DNA from: CAZXYS01 sp964645005
Lineage (GTDB): Bacteria > Bacteroidota > Ignavibacteria > Kapaibacteriales > UBA2268
Direction of reading: 5' to 3'
DNA: 50,769 nucleotides
Assembly: GCA_964645005.1 (NCBI GenBank)
Contig: CAZXYS010000030.1
Location: forward strand, 1-50,769
Shown: positions 17,698 to 26,892 of the stretch, piece after piece
Position numbering within the stretch: position 1 is the stretch's first letter
How the letters are laid out: each line of letters opens with the position of its first letter
The notes under the pieces: model-generated
The model's database searches: none
What the model saw: only the letters and a program-made list of their open reading frames with translations
What the model was told of the DNA's origin: nothing
Translations under genes and position numbers: made by a program

Positions 17698-18432
17698 TCA
17701 GAGCTCTATTTTATAACCAACACCGCGAATATTCTTTATTAGTTTTCCGGCAATGCCCATCTTTTCGCGGAGATTCTTAATGTGAACGTCAACGGTTCTG
17801 TCAAGCACGCCTTTATCATGCGCGCCTAAATAATCCAGTATCTGATCGCGGGAGAATACCCATCCCCTTCTCTCAGACATAAGTTTGAGTATTTTAAATT
17901 CTGAAGATGTCAATTCTATCTTTTCGCCCTCCACTTTAACTTCATACTTGTGTAGATCTATCTCAAGATTTTCTCCTAATCTAAGGATTTGCGATTTTTG
18001 TAGTTTGGTTTCTCTTCGCAGGACTGCTTTTACCCTTGCCATAAGTTCCCGAGGTGAGAATGGTTTGGTTATGTAATCATCTGCGCCCAGTTCCAGACCG
18101 ATGATTTTGTCTGTTTCTTCGGTCTTAGCTGTCAGCATGATCACATAAATGGAAGAGTACTTATCCTCTCTTTTGAGATATTTGCAGACCTCAAAGCCAT
18201 CGGCATCGGGCAGCATTAAGTCCAACAGAACCAGATCGGGAATGTCGAATTTCAAGAATTTGAAAAAGCTGTTCGCATCCTTGAAGGTTTTAACAATGTA
18301 ACCGGCTTTTTCTAAATGAACACTGACGAGTTCCAGCAAATCAGGCTCGTCATCGACTATTGCAACCATTTGTGTTGTTACATTCTGCATCAGGGGCAGC
18401 GATTCGGAATCATTGTTATTATTTTGAGCCAT
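17698..18432 (-). CDS. OmpR/PhoB-family response regulator
   Basis: 244 residues. The receiver domain has the acidic pair DDEP (27-30), phospho-acceptor Asp71 in LLDLMLPDADGF, and the switch Lys in DDYITKPFSPREL. The C-terminal winged helix (about 150-244) has FKILKLMSERRGWVFSRDQI and RTVDVHIKNLREKMG, the OmpR/PhoB DNA-binding fold. It is first in the pair with the histidine kinase that follows 8 bases later. A 20-residue Asn/Ser-rich N-terminal extension precedes the receiver domain; a later start at Met15 or Met22 is possible. Confidence 0.95.
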   Translation of the reverse strand: MAQNNNNDSESLPLMQNVTTQMVAIVDDEPDLLELVSVHLEKAGYIVKTFKDANSFFKFLKFDIPDLVLLDLMLPDADGFEVCKYLKREDKYSSIYVIMLTAKTEETDKIIGLELGADDYITKPFSPRELMARVKAVLRRETKLQKSQILRLGENLEIDLHKYEVKVEGEKIELTSSEFKILKLMSERRGWVFSRDQILDYLGAHDKGVLDRTVDVHIKNLREKMGIAGKLIKNIRGVGYKIEL

Positions 18433-18506
18433 GTTCCAATATGAATTATTAAAAATGACTGTTAACTATTTTTTAAATTATTCAATTTAATTTAAATAAC
18501 ATAGGG

Positions 18507-19877
18507 TTATTTATCTTGTGTGTTTATCCACTCCGCAATATCACCAATAACCTCTTTATAAACATGACCCTTAGACATGTATTCCGCCGGTTTTGACGGT
18601 CCATGTCCATACATGAATAAGTGATTTAACTTCTTGTAAACCTTGAACTTAACGTCATCTCTCCCTGAAAGAGCTTCTTTCCACATTTTCAGATCCTCCT
18701 CGACGGTTACCTGATAATCCCTCTCACCTTGTAAGAAAAACATAGGCTTGTCAATATTTTTTGCTTCTTTTGTCGGATAGTAATCCCGCAAATAAAGCCA
18801 GTATTTACCGCTAACGCCCATTGGTAGTTTATCTTTAGGAGTATCGGCGGATAATTCTTCACTTTCAACCATCTTGACCTGCTTTTCGATTTTTTCGATC
18901 TCTTTGATCTCGTCTTCCGTCATCTCGTTGTCAAGATTGAAAATATACTTATGCTGCTCAAGGATCATATCCTGCAGAGGCTGTGCGCTTCCTGCAAGAG
19001 ATATGTAGCCGGCAGGTATAGCGGTTTCCTTAGCTATCTTGGGGATGGCATATCCGCCGAGGCTGTGCCCGAGTACGTATATTTTGTTTTTATCAATTTT
19101 TTCATGACCGGCGAGCAAATCGACTGCTCTTGCAGCATCTTGAACGGTTTCTTCGTATAAAGTAATTTCTTTTCCTGAAATGGTTTCCTGGTATTCTTTT
19201 GTACGCTTCTCGTAGCGCAGGACAGCTATTCCATTGGAAGCAAGCCCCCATGCCAGATCTCTAAAGGGGCGATTTGGTCCAATCGCTTCATTCCTGTCGT
19301 TAGGACCTGAGCCGTGGACAAGAACAACCGCAGGGAATTTTTCTCCGTCTTTGGGGATGCTAAGAGTGCCGGGTAATTTCCACTCGGAACCTCTGCCAAC
19401 AGTTACTTCTTTTTCATAAAATAAGGAAGTATCAGCGTATTCGGGGATGTCGAGTTTAATGTCGTCTGCTTTGGGGGGCTGTAAGAATAAACCAGCGATT
19501 TTATCATTTCTGTCAACGACCATCCTTGTTATCAAACTACCCGTTTCATAATTGTTTTCGACCAGTATAATGTCATAATTCTTTCCGGTGTTGGGATCGC
19601 TATAGGTTTCGAATTCCTTGCTGACCTGTTCTGTTATCTTTCCGAATTGCGTGTTTATGCCCATCCACATATTTTTAAGGCGTGTAGAATCGAGATGATC
19701 CTGCATTGTGGAATCAAGCATTTCCTGAGCTTCGGGGTATTTACCGCTGTCGAGCAGGTCGAGGAAATTATCGTATATATTGACAATTTCCTGTTTGCGG
19801 GAATCGCTCATTTCTTGAGATAGAGCGGGCAAAGCCGCAATTATCCAAAGAATCAGAATTACAATTAACTTTTTCAT
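18507..19877 (-). CDS. Secreted alpha/beta hydrolase with N-terminal DUF3887-like domain
   Basis: 456 residues. Signal peptide MKKLIVILILWIIAALPALS, with cleavage near residue 20. Residues about 22-135 form a small alpha/beta domain (IVNIYDNFLDLLDSGKYPEA) like DUF3887, often fused to hydrolases. The hydrolase domain follows: oxyanion region VVLVHGSGPNDRNE, nucleophile Ser272 in GHSLGGY, the acid in QGERDYQV and His in KKLNHLFMYG. Together these give the serine hydrolase triad. It is probably a periplasmic or surface esterase or peptidase; the substrate is unknown. It lies downstream of gyrB (38-base gap) and upstream of the two-component pair. Confidence 0.88.
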   Translation of the reverse strand: MKKLIVILILWIIAALPALSQEMSDSRKQEIVNIYDNFLDLLDSGKYPEAQEMLDSTMQDHLDSTRLKNMWMGINTQFGKITEQVSKEFETYSDPNTGKNYDIILVENNYETGSLITRMVVDRNDKIAGLFLQPPKADDIKLDIPEYADTSLFYEKEVTVGRGSEWKLPGTLSIPKDGEKFPAVVLVHGSGPNDRNEAIGPNRPFRDLAWGLASNGIAVLRYEKRTKEYQETISGKEITLYEETVQDAARAVDLLAGHEKIDKNKIYVLGHSLGGYAIPKIAKETAIPAGYISLAGSAQPLQDMILEQHKYIFNLDNEMTEDEIKEIEKIEKQVKMVESEELSADTPKDKLPMGVSGKYWLYLRDYYPTKEAKNIDKPMFFLQGERDYQVTVEEDLKMWKEALSGRDDVKFKVYKKLNHLFMYGHGPSKPAEYMSKGHVYKEVIGDIAEWINTQDK

Positions 19878-19915
19878 GGACTTTCACATGTTATTAGAAC
19901 ATACTTGTTAAAAAT

Positions 19916-21949
19916 TTATACATCCAGATTTTTAACATATTGAGCGTTTTCCTCGATAAATTCCCGTCGCGGTTCGACTTTATCACCCATCAAGGTCTGG
20001 AATATGCGGGCAGCATTCGCAGCGTCTTCAACAGTCACCTGCAGCAATGTCCGTGTTTCAGGATTCATCGTAGTTTCCCACAACTGATTGGGGTTCATTT
20101 CGCCGAGACCTTTGAATCGGGAAATAGTTATGCCATCTTTTGAGGTAATTTCTTCTTCAGTTATCTCTTCGGGGTCTATCCCCTTTCTTGAAGCTTTTTC
20201 TTTCTTTACGCGGTTTATTATTTCGATCCTCTCGTCCTCATTGAAGGCATAGTATTCCTTCTTCCCTCTCTTTACTTTGTAGAGGGGCGGCTGAGCTATA
20301 TAGAGCTTGCCGGAATTAACAAGATCCTTCATATATACGAAGAAAAAAGTCAGCAGCAGCGTTCTGATATGCGAGCCGTCAACGTCGGCATCAGCCATAA
20401 GTATTATCTTGCCGTAGCGTGATTTCGATTGATCAAATTCAACATCAAAGCCAGCGCCTATTGCTGTAAAAATCGCCCTGATCTCTTCGTTCTCGAGAAT
20501 CTTCGGAAGGCGCGCCTTCTGCACGTTAAGAATTTTTCCTTTAAGCGGCAGGATTGCCTGGAAGCGCCTGTCTCTACCCTGCTTCGCCGATCCGCCGGCG
20601 GAATCACCCTCGACGATGTACAGTTCGCAGTCTTCGGGTGTTTTCAGTGAGCAGTCGGCGAGTTTGCCGGGGAGGGTGGTAGTTTCCAGCACGCTTTTGC
20701 GTCTGACTAACTCTCTCGATTTGCGGGCGGCGATTCGTGCTTCCGCTGCGAGTGCTGCTTTCTGAATGACCTTCTTGGCTTCCTGCGGATTGGAATCCAG
20801 ATAGACACTAAGTCTTTCATTCACTATTGTGCGGACAATACTTTCGACCTCGCTGTTGCCGAGTTTGGTCTTGGTCTGTCCTTCGAACTGGGGCTCGGGC
20901 ACTTTTACGGAAATAACGGCGGTGAGACCTTCTTTGAAGTCATCACCTGTCAACTGAACTTTGCTCAGATTATTATTCGAAGCATAATAATTCAATGTCC
21001 TTGTCAATGCTGAGCGGAAGCCTGTAACATGTGTTCCGCCTTCAATTGTACTTATATTATTGACATAGGAAAGGATATTTTCTGTGAAACTGTCATTGTA
21101 TTCGAGGCAGATTTCAACGATAGTTTGGTCTTCGTAATCTCCGTTACCCGAACCGCTGACATATATTGGCTTGGAAAATGCAGTGACGCCCTGATCTACA
21201 TATTTTACGAAATCGACCAGTCCGCCGTCATATTTAAAAGTGTCTTCTCTGCCGTCTCTTTCATCTTTTACATGGATTGTCACTTCAGGATTCAGAAACG
21301 CAAGTTCTCTCAATCTTTCACTTATGCGGCTGTATCTGAAATGTGTAACTTTGAAAATATTTTCATCAGGCTTGAATCTTATTCTTGTTCCGGTTTTATT
21401 TGAGGGTCCGACTTCATCAACACCTGTTGTGGCTGTACCTTCCTCGTACTTCTGGACATATTCTTTGCCGTCGCGGAATATTCTCGCCTCACAATGCGAT
21501 GACAAACCGTTGACACAGGAAACACCGACGCCGTGCAATCCGCCGGATACCTTGTAACTTCCTTTATCGAATTTACCGCCGGCGTGAAGCGTACACATGA
21601 CAAGTTCCAGTGTGGGGATCTTCTTTTCGGGGTGAGGACCTGTGGGGATGCCTCTGCCGTCATCTTCTACTGAAACGCTATTATCCGTATGTATTATCAC
21701 TGATATGTTACTACAGTATCCGGCAAGCGCTTCGTCGATAGAGTTATCGACAACTTCCTGTATCAGGTGGTGTAAGCCGCGTTCGCTTACATCGCCAATG
21801 TACATTGCCGGTCGGCGGCGGACGGCTTCCAAGCCTTCGAGTACTCGAATGCTTTCCTCTTTGTACTCGCCGCCATTGAAATCATTGTTCAGGATTGGTT
21901 CTTCCTGATTATTTTCCTCTTGATTGCTGAGATTTTTATCGTTTTCCAT
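19916..21949 (-). CDS. gyrB: DNA gyrase subunit B
   Basis: 677 residues, the short (non-proteobacterial) GyrB form. The GHKL ATPase domain has HHLIQEVVDNSIDEALAG and GRGIPTGPHP. The transducer domain follows, then the TOPRIM domain with EGDSAGGSAKQGRDRRFQAI and DADVDGSHIRTL. The C-terminal end is IEENAQYVKNLDV, typical for GyrB. It makes up the ATPase half of gyrase. It is the last gene of the dnaN-recF-DUF721-gyrB block, 35 bases after the DUF721 gene. A weak AAGAG precedes the ATG. No anomalies seen. Confidence 0.98.
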   Translation of the reverse strand: MENDKNLSNQEENNQEEPILNNDFNGGEYKEESIRVLEGLEAVRRRPAMYIGDVSERGLHHLIQEVVDNSIDEALAGYCSNISVIIHTDNSVSVEDDGRGIPTGPHPEKKIPTLELVMCTLHAGGKFDKGSYKVSGGLHGVGVSCVNGLSSHCEARIFRDGKEYVQKYEEGTATTGVDEVGPSNKTGTRIRFKPDENIFKVTHFRYSRISERLRELAFLNPEVTIHVKDERDGREDTFKYDGGLVDFVKYVDQGVTAFSKPIYVSGSGNGDYEDQTIVEICLEYNDSFTENILSYVNNISTIEGGTHVTGFRSALTRTLNYYASNNNLSKVQLTGDDFKEGLTAVISVKVPEPQFEGQTKTKLGNSEVESIVRTIVNERLSVYLDSNPQEAKKVIQKAALAAEARIAARKSRELVRRKSVLETTTLPGKLADCSLKTPEDCELYIVEGDSAGGSAKQGRDRRFQAILPLKGKILNVQKARLPKILENEEIRAIFTAIGAGFDVEFDQSKSRYGKIILMADADVDGSHIRTLLLTFFFVYMKDLVNSGKLYIAQPPLYKVKRGKKEYYAFNEDERIEIINRVKKEKASRKGIDPEEITEEEITSKDGITISRFKGLGEMNPNQLWETTMNPETRTLLQVTVEDAANAARIFQTLMGDKVEPRREFIEENAQYVKNLDV

Positions 21950-21984
21950 TTTTAACTCTTTGTATTAATAAATTTAGAAAAATA

Positions 21985-22296
21985 TTATTGTCTTTTTAAT
22001 TTCACTATTACTTCTCTGACCAAATTTTTACCTAATTTCTCATTAATCGAATCCTTAAGATTCCCCCGCCTGATAAACAGTTCCGACCGCCATGTGGGCG
22101 ATTCGGTTATTATCTCGAGTATCCCGTTTTTAAACTCATTCACCGATGCTTTTGTTGAAATTGTCTTTCCGGCAACTTCTTCCCAGACGTTCCTGATATT
22201 TTCGCGGTCAAGATCATCCTGCCAGCCGAGGTCTTTCACAAGGCTGTCAATCACACTTTGAATTGACTTTTCGTTATTTTCGCCGCCGAAATTCAT
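21985..22296 (-). CDS. DUF721 (DciA-like) protein
   Basis: 103 residues. The pattern VWEEVAGKTISTKASVNEF then GILEIITESPTWRSELFIRR and LGKNLVREVIVKLKRQ is that of the DUF721 family, whose characterised member DciA helps load the replicative helicase DnaB. It sits between recF and gyrB, the usual place in many phyla. It begins 13 bases after the recF stop. Whether it acts as a helicase loader here is inference from the family. Confidence 0.88.
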   Translation of the reverse strand: MNFGGENNEKSIQSVIDSLVKDLGWQDDLDRENIRNVWEEVAGKTISTKASVNEFKNGILEIITESPTWRSELFIRRGNLKDSINEKLGKNLVREVIVKLKRQ

Positions 22297-22309
22297 ATAA
22301 TTTACTAAT

Positions 22310-23473
22310 TTAATGTAATCTTAAACTCAAGTCCTGCTGTGTCACCTCACCTTTTTCAACTTTGTAAAAGCTGCACGAATCATCTTTCGGCAGATAACCG
22401 GAAAGGATAGACAAATCCGTCACCGTCACAAATGTCTGCGCCGCGCTGCCCAGAACCAGATCAATGACCCGTTTCGCGCGGTTCGAATCGAGTTCGGAAA
22501 AGATATCGTCCAGCAAAATAACCGGGGTTTCGCCTTTGCTGTCCTTGAGGAAGCGGAACTCAGCGAATTTGATGCTGATGAGCAGAGATTTATGCTGTCC
22601 TTGCGACGCATAATCCTTTGCTGTCCCCCCGTTTACTTTAATTATCACTTCGTCTTTCTGCGGTCCGAATTGCGTTGTCCCCCGCTCATATTCTTTCCGC
22701 TTTTTCTCTTTATATGTATCTCTGAATGCTTTAATTATCTCTTCTTTACTTATGTTATCATTCAAAAGGCTGCCGTCGATACTGTCCGGTTTATAGAGTA
22801 TATCGACTTCTTCCCTTCCTTCGGATACGTCCCTGTATAGCTCTTTGAAATAATCTCTGAATTCATTTATAAACTTGAACCTTCTCACCACTATCTCTGC
22901 GCTCGTTTTTATCAGCATCTCCGCCCACGATTCCATCAATGCCTCATCAAGCGAAAAACCTCTGCTGATATCATTCAATAAGTTATTCCTCTGCTTTAAT
23001 GACTTCTTAAGGTTCAATATATTTTCGATATAAACTTTGCTCGACTGAGAAAGAACCTTATCCAAAAACTGCCGCCTGTCAGCCGGTGAGCCGTGCGTTA
23101 TCGGTTTAAAATCCGGCGATAGCACCACCGTCGGAATCTCGCCGATAATATCCTTGGGATTTAGCCAGTCGCCGTGGCTTGAGTCGATCTTCTTCCTTTT
23201 GCCTTTCTCGACCCTTACTTTCACGTGGTAAGGAATGTCAAGATCGCTGCAGGACTGCACCGATACCTGGCAGAAGTCCGCATCCTTGTTTATCAGCGTG
23301 TTATCGGATACGGGCAGAAAACTTTTCGACATGCTGCAAATTGAAATACCTTCGAGAACAGATGTCTTGCCCGATCCGTTCAGCCCGTAAAGAATATTCA
23401 GATTGTCACAGAACTCGGGATCATTTTGAACATGATTGCGAACATTATTTATAAAAAGTTTCCTGATCTTCAT
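22310..23473 (-). CDS. recF: DNA replication and repair protein RecF
   Basis: 387 residues. Walker A GLNGSGKTSVLE near residues 30-41, a signature-like region KDYASQGQHKSLLISIKFAE, and Walker B LLDDIFSELDSNRAKRV in the C-terminal part. RecF is an SMC-like ATPase that binds gapped DNA and helps load RecA through RecOR. It follows dnaN by 22 bases on the same strand, the classical dnaN-recF order. The length is close to the family's usual 360-390. Confidence 0.97.
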   Translation of the reverse strand: MKIRKLFINNVRNHVQNDPEFCDNLNILYGLNGSGKTSVLEGISICSMSKSFLPVSDNTLINKDADFCQVSVQSCSDLDIPYHVKVRVEKGKRKKIDSSHGDWLNPKDIIGEIPTVVLSPDFKPITHGSPADRRQFLDKVLSQSSKVYIENILNLKKSLKQRNNLLNDISRGFSLDEALMESWAEMLIKTSAEIVVRRFKFINEFRDYFKELYRDVSEGREEVDILYKPDSIDGSLLNDNISKEEIIKAFRDTYKEKKRKEYERGTTQFGPQKDEVIIKVNGGTAKDYASQGQHKSLLISIKFAEFRFLKDSKGETPVILLDDIFSELDSNRAKRVIDLVLGSAAQTFVTVTDLSILSGYLPKDDSCSFYKVEKGEVTQQDLSLRLH

Positions 23474-23495
23474 TTTGCTAAGCCCGCCGGCTTCG

Positions 23496-24683
23496 TCAAG
23501 AAATCCTAACCGGCATGATCAACATCAGAAGTTCGTTCTCTTCATCTTTGGGTTTGATCAGCACGGGTCGTGTCGGTTCGGAAAAAGTAATCAGCAATTT
23601 GTAATCATCTTTTTCGCTGACATCCATGTTCTGAAGCGCTTCTTCGAGGAATCTGTAGTTGAAGCCGATCTCGATTTCCTTGCCTGTGTATTCGCACGGA
23701 AGCTCTTCGGAGCCGTCGGTGCCGTATTCTTCGTCCTTACCGGTTATGGAAATATGGTTCTCGGTCATGCGCAGTCTGATCTGCTTGGAAATTTCGCTTG
23801 TGAAAATAGCCACCCTGCGGATAGCCTGCATCAATTTCCTTTGATCGACAACCGCCATCAGTTCATTACTGTCGGGAATGACGCTCTCGTAAGGCGGAAA
23901 CTTCTCAGCGATAACCTTTGTGATGAATACAGTGTTATCAATATCAAAGCGTGTATGCGTAATCTTTCCCTGGCTCTCGATAACCGAAACAACAACATCA
24001 TCATCGACTTTTTTAAGCAGTTCGACAGAGCGAGCGGGAAGAATAATATTCAATTCCACCGGGAAACTATTTTCCTCTCTTTTTACGACAGCTTTGCTCA
24101 AGCGGTAACTGTCAGTAGCAACAGAGTTCACTCGATTGCCGCGAAATTCAAAGAGTACACCTGTCATCGCCTGACGGAATTCATCCTGGGATACCGCAAA
24201 CACTGTTTTAGAAGAAAGTCTTCTCATCTCGTCTTTAGTTAATGACGCAGATGCCGGACCGGTATCCGCAGCAGCTATGTCCGGCTTTTCTATTGTTGAT
24301 GGACCGGAATCGAAAAGCTCGGGAATATCCAGATATTCCTCGGTGTTGAGCCCTTTCATGCTGTAGTTTCCGTCGTCGGTCTTGAGCTTGATATCGTAAT
24401 TGTCCGTATCCGCTTCGAAGGTGATGTTGCCTTCGGTGCCAAGCAGCTTTACGATGTCGTTCAGCTTGCGTCCGGGAACAAGTATCGAGCCTTCTGTTTC
24501 TCCAGCGACCTGAAGTTTGGACATAATGGTGATGTCCTGGTCTGTCGCAATAACTTCGAGATTATCCGCATTCAGCGAGAAATGCAGATGTTCCAGCACC
24601 GGCAGGGTCGATTTTGGCGGTATTGCCGGCAGTGTCTTCTCAAGAAGTTTCTGTAAATCCGATAATTTAACTGAAAATTTCAT
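23496..24683 (-). CDS. dnaN: DNA polymerase III beta subunit (sliding clamp)
   Basis: 395 residues with the three-domain clamp layout. Family landmarks are LPVLEHLHFSLNADNLEVIATD, GRKLNDIVKLL, FAVSQDEFRQAMTGVLFE and VATDSYRLSKA near the middle, then FLEEALQNMD and the closing LLMLIMPVRIS. A low-complexity insertion around residues 128-145 (DIAAADTGPASASLT) lies at the first/second domain boundary and is longer than in most DnaN. It is the first gene of the block; dnaA is not next to it. The divergent neighbour is psd. Confidence 0.97.
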   Translation of the reverse strand: MKFSVKLSDLQKLLEKTLPAIPPKSTLPVLEHLHFSLNADNLEVIATDQDITIMSKLQVAGETEGSILVPGRKLNDIVKLLGTEGNITFEADTDNYDIKLKTDDGNYSMKGLNTEEYLDIPELFDSGPSTIEKPDIAAADTGPASASLTKDEMRRLSSKTVFAVSQDEFRQAMTGVLFEFRGNRVNSVATDSYRLSKAVVKREENSFPVELNIILPARSVELLKKVDDDVVVSVIESQGKITHTRFDIDNTVFITKVIAEKFPPYESVIPDSNELMAVVDQRKLMQAIRRVAIFTSEISKQIRLRMTENHISITGKDEEYGTDGSEELPCEYTGKEIEIGFNYRFLEEALQNMDVSEKDDYKLLITFSEPTRPVLIKPKDEENELLMLIMPVRIS

Positions 24684-24834
24684 GAATGAAGCCTGTTTAT
24701 AATGATAAATAAAAACAATTTCTTATATTTAGTATTTTAAATTTAATGATCAAGTTAATTTTCAAAATTAACAAATTTCAGGTCATTTTACAACGTATAA
24801 TTTGATAAGAACAAATTTAACGAAAGTTGCTTGA
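24684..24834. promoter_or_regulatory. Divergent promoter region dnaN / psd
   Basis: 151 AT-rich bases between two divergent genes must hold promoters for the replication block and for psd. I see no DnaA-box cluster (no clear TTATNCACA) and no distinct operator. Confidence 0.5.
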
Positions 24835-25518
24835 ATGCTTACTAAATACGGCATTAATAACATAATCATTTTCCTTATGGCAGGCATCGTTTTGTTAGCC
24901 TTGGCTATTATTACAAATAAAATTTGGCTTAGCATCTTATTAGGACTTCCGGGCTTACTTTTGATAATTTTTACATTTATATTTTTCCGCGATCCGGACA
25001 GAGTAATTCCGCAGGAAGCTCTCGAATCGGAAGCTGCAGTAGTTTCCCCTGCAGACGGTAAGGTCATGGAAATTACTGAAATCTATGAAGATACTTATCT
25101 TCGTAGAAAAGCCAAGCAGATAAGTATTTTCCTTTCGCCCCTGAATGTCCACGTAAACAGGGTGCCTACAAGCGGCGTAGTTAAGTATTTTAAATTCATA
25201 CCCGGAAAATTTCTCGCTGCTTACGAACCGGAATCTTCCGTGAAAAATTCTCAAACGCATATAGGCGTTGAAAATAAGTATGGAAAGATATTATTCAAGC
25301 AGATTGTAGGCGTATTGGCGCGGCGGCTGGTCTGGGATATTAAAGAGGGCGATACTTTGCAGGTTGGGCAGCGCTTCGGAATGATGAAGTTCGGCTCGCG
25401 GATGGATATTATGCTGCCTGTGGATTGCGAGATAAGCGTTAAGCCCGGCGATCGCGTGGTTGCCGGTGAGACGATTATTGCAAGGGTGGCGAGAGAGTAT
25501 GTTGACGCTGAACCATAA
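24835..25518 (+). CDS. psd: Phosphatidylserine decarboxylase proenzyme
   Basis: 227 residues, the short (archaeal-type/Psd-A) form. Two hydrophobic helices lie at about 10-27 and 32-50, followed by FFRDPDR and the core VSPADGKVMEI, SIFLSPLNVHVNRVPTSG. The self-cleavage site KFGSRMD has Gly187-Ser188; Ser188 becomes the pyruvoyl group of the alpha chain. It converts phosphatidylserine to phosphatidylethanolamine at the inner membrane. Its substrate is made by PssA encoded next, 218 bases downstream, but a hairpin and repeat lie between the two genes. The start at 24835 has only a weak ribosome site. Confidence 0.96.
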   Translation: MLTKYGINNIIIFLMAGIVLLALAIITNKIWLSILLGLPGLLLIIFTFIFFRDPDRVIPQEALESEAAVVSPADGKVMEITEIYEDTYLRRKAKQISIFLSPLNVHVNRVPTSGVVKYFKFIPGKFLAAYEPESSVKNSQTHIGVENKYGKILFKQIVGVLARRLVWDIKEGDTLQVGQRFGMMKFGSRMDIMLPVDCEISVKPGDRVVAGETIIARVAREYVDAEP

Positions 25519-25528
25519 GTGGTGGAAC

Positions 25529-25568
25529 GTGTCACACTTCGACTTCGCTCAGTGTGACACTCGTTTTT
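25529..25568 (+). terminator. Hairpin with T-tract after psd
   Basis: GTGTCACAC (25529-25537) pairs with GTGTGACAC (25552-25560), followed by TCGTTTTT. It is positioned 11 bases after the psd stop. The stem sequence also looks like a common dispersed repeat (CACTTCGACTTCGCTCAGTG), so the terminator may be repeat-derived. Confidence 0.6.
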
Positions 25569-25615
25569 GTCATCCTGAGAATAGCCGAAGGACAGACAAG
25601 AACGGGCATAAATCA

Positions 25616-25665
25616 GATTCCTGCCCTGCTAAAGCAGGATCTAAAGACATTCGCAGGAATGACAT
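25616..25665. repeat. Dispersed intergenic repeat (CTGCCCTGCTAAAGCAGG family), copy 2
   Basis: About 50 bases nearly identical to 13085-13137, including CTGCCCTGCTAAAGCAGG and GCAGGAATGACAT. A further repeat-like fragment, GTCATCCTGAGAATAGCC, lies just upstream (25569-25590). Together they fill the psd-pssA spacer. Confidence 0.8.
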
Positions 25666-25736
25666 AACCTAAATTATTCAACAATATAAGTTTATAACAA
25701 ATGATTAAAGATTTAAAATTTAGCTGCTAAGTCTTA

Positions 25737-26516
25737 ATGAAACAAAGAGTAACCCGTTCAATAGTGCCGAACTTGCTGACGCTGGTGAACCTGTTCGCAG
25801 GTTTCACGGCGATAGTGCACATATCGAGCGGGAATATAGAAAGAGCTGTGGTCTTTATTGTCATTGCCGCTATTTTCGATATGATAGACGGTGTGACAGC
25901 CCGCCTGTTCGGCGCTACCAGCGAGTTCGGCGCCGAGCTGGATTCGCTCTGCGACGTAGTCTCTTTCGGGGTGGCGCCTGGATATATGTTGTATAAAGTA
26001 TTTTTCTTCCAATACGGCGAAATGGGGCTGCTGATCTCTGCTTTGCCTGCTTTGGCAGGCGCTGTGAGACTTGCCCGTTTCAATGTCAAATTAAGCAGCT
26101 ATGAGGATAAGCTCTACTTCCACGGACTGCCGATACCATCGTCGGCAATAACAATTATTTCCTACGTTTTGTTCTATCATTCTTCGAATATAATTCCCGA
26201 ACAGTACAAAGCTTCGGCAATAATTTTCGTCACACTGCTGGTTTCAGTGACGATGGTATCGAAGATCCGATTCGACAACCTGCCCCGCCCCACCGCCAGA
26301 TCTTTTAAACAGCGACCTTTTGTTTTCATAATATTTACGATAAGTTTAGCAGCTTCTATAATAACGGGCGGTAGATTCGTCTTTCCGTTCTTTATGTTTT
26401 ACATTCTGGCGAGCACGGTAAGAGAGTTCATACTTTGGCTTAGAGAAAGAAGAGAACCCGAAGACGAACTGGATCAGACCGAGGAAGCGGAAACGTCGTT
26501 TCTGGATGAGGATTGA
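25737..26516 (+). CDS. pssA: CDP-diacylglycerol-serine O-phosphatidyltransferase
   Basis: 259 residues with several membrane helices. The CDP-alcohol phosphotransferase signature DGx2ARx8Gx3Dx3D is perfectly present, with Asp51, Gly52, Ala55, Arg56, Gly65, Asp69 and Asp73. The N-terminus VPNLLTLVNLFAGF is characteristic of PssA. It transfers the phosphatidyl group to serine in the inner membrane, feeding Psd. The C-terminus has a charged acidic tail (EDELDQTEEAETSFLDED). The purS gene follows after 78 bases. Confidence 0.96.
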   Translation: MKQRVTRSIVPNLLTLVNLFAGFTAIVHISSGNIERAVVFIVIAAIFDMIDGVTARLFGATSEFGAELDSLCDVVSFGVAPGYMLYKVFFFQYGEMGLLISALPALAGAVRLARFNVKLSSYEDKLYFHGLPIPSSAITIISYVLFYHSSNIIPEQYKASAIIFVTLLVSVTMVSKIRFDNLPRPTARSFKQRPFVFIIFTISLAASIITGGRFVFPFFMFYILASTVREFILWLRERREPEDELDQTEEAETSFLDED

Positions 26517-26594
26517 AGGTGAATTTTAATCTCATATAAAATAATCCTATTTTTGTAAAAATTTTAGCATTATTAATAAAAAAGAGTTTTTGAA

Positions 26595-26849
26595 ATGGCA
26601 CAATATCTGGCAAAGATCAGGATCAAACTGAAGGAAGGCATCCTCGACGTGCAGGGAAAAGCCGTCGAACATGCCCTTCACGCTATAGAATTCCCGATGA
26701 TGAGCGAAGTCAAGATCGGGAAATACGCCGAACTGAATGTCGATGCGGACAGTAAAGATAAAGCTTACGAACTGGTGAAGTCGGCGAGCGATAAGCTTAT
26801 AGCCAATCCAATCATAGAAGAATATGACATCGAGATAGTCGAGGGATGA
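26595..26849 (+). CDS. purS: Phosphoribosylformylglycinamidine synthase subunit PurS
   Basis: 84 residues, matching PurS in length and pattern: KIRIKLKEGILDVQGKAVEH, then VKIGKYAELNVDADSKD and a final YDIEIVEG. PurS bridges PurQ and small PurL in the FGAM synthase complex of purine synthesis. It is followed 43 bases later by purQ. No purL lies in this window. Confidence 0.96.
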   Translation: MAQYLAKIRIKLKEGILDVQGKAVEHALHAIEFPMMSEVKIGKYAELNVDADSKDKAYELVKSASDKLIANPIIEEYDIEIVEG

Positions 26850-26892
26850 TTTTATTTAATAATTGATTTTAAAACATTTATAAAAAAGTAAC

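Noticed and set aside
24684..24834. Possible replication origin beside dnaN
   Set aside because: AT-rich but no TTATNCACA-type box cluster and no dnaA nearby.
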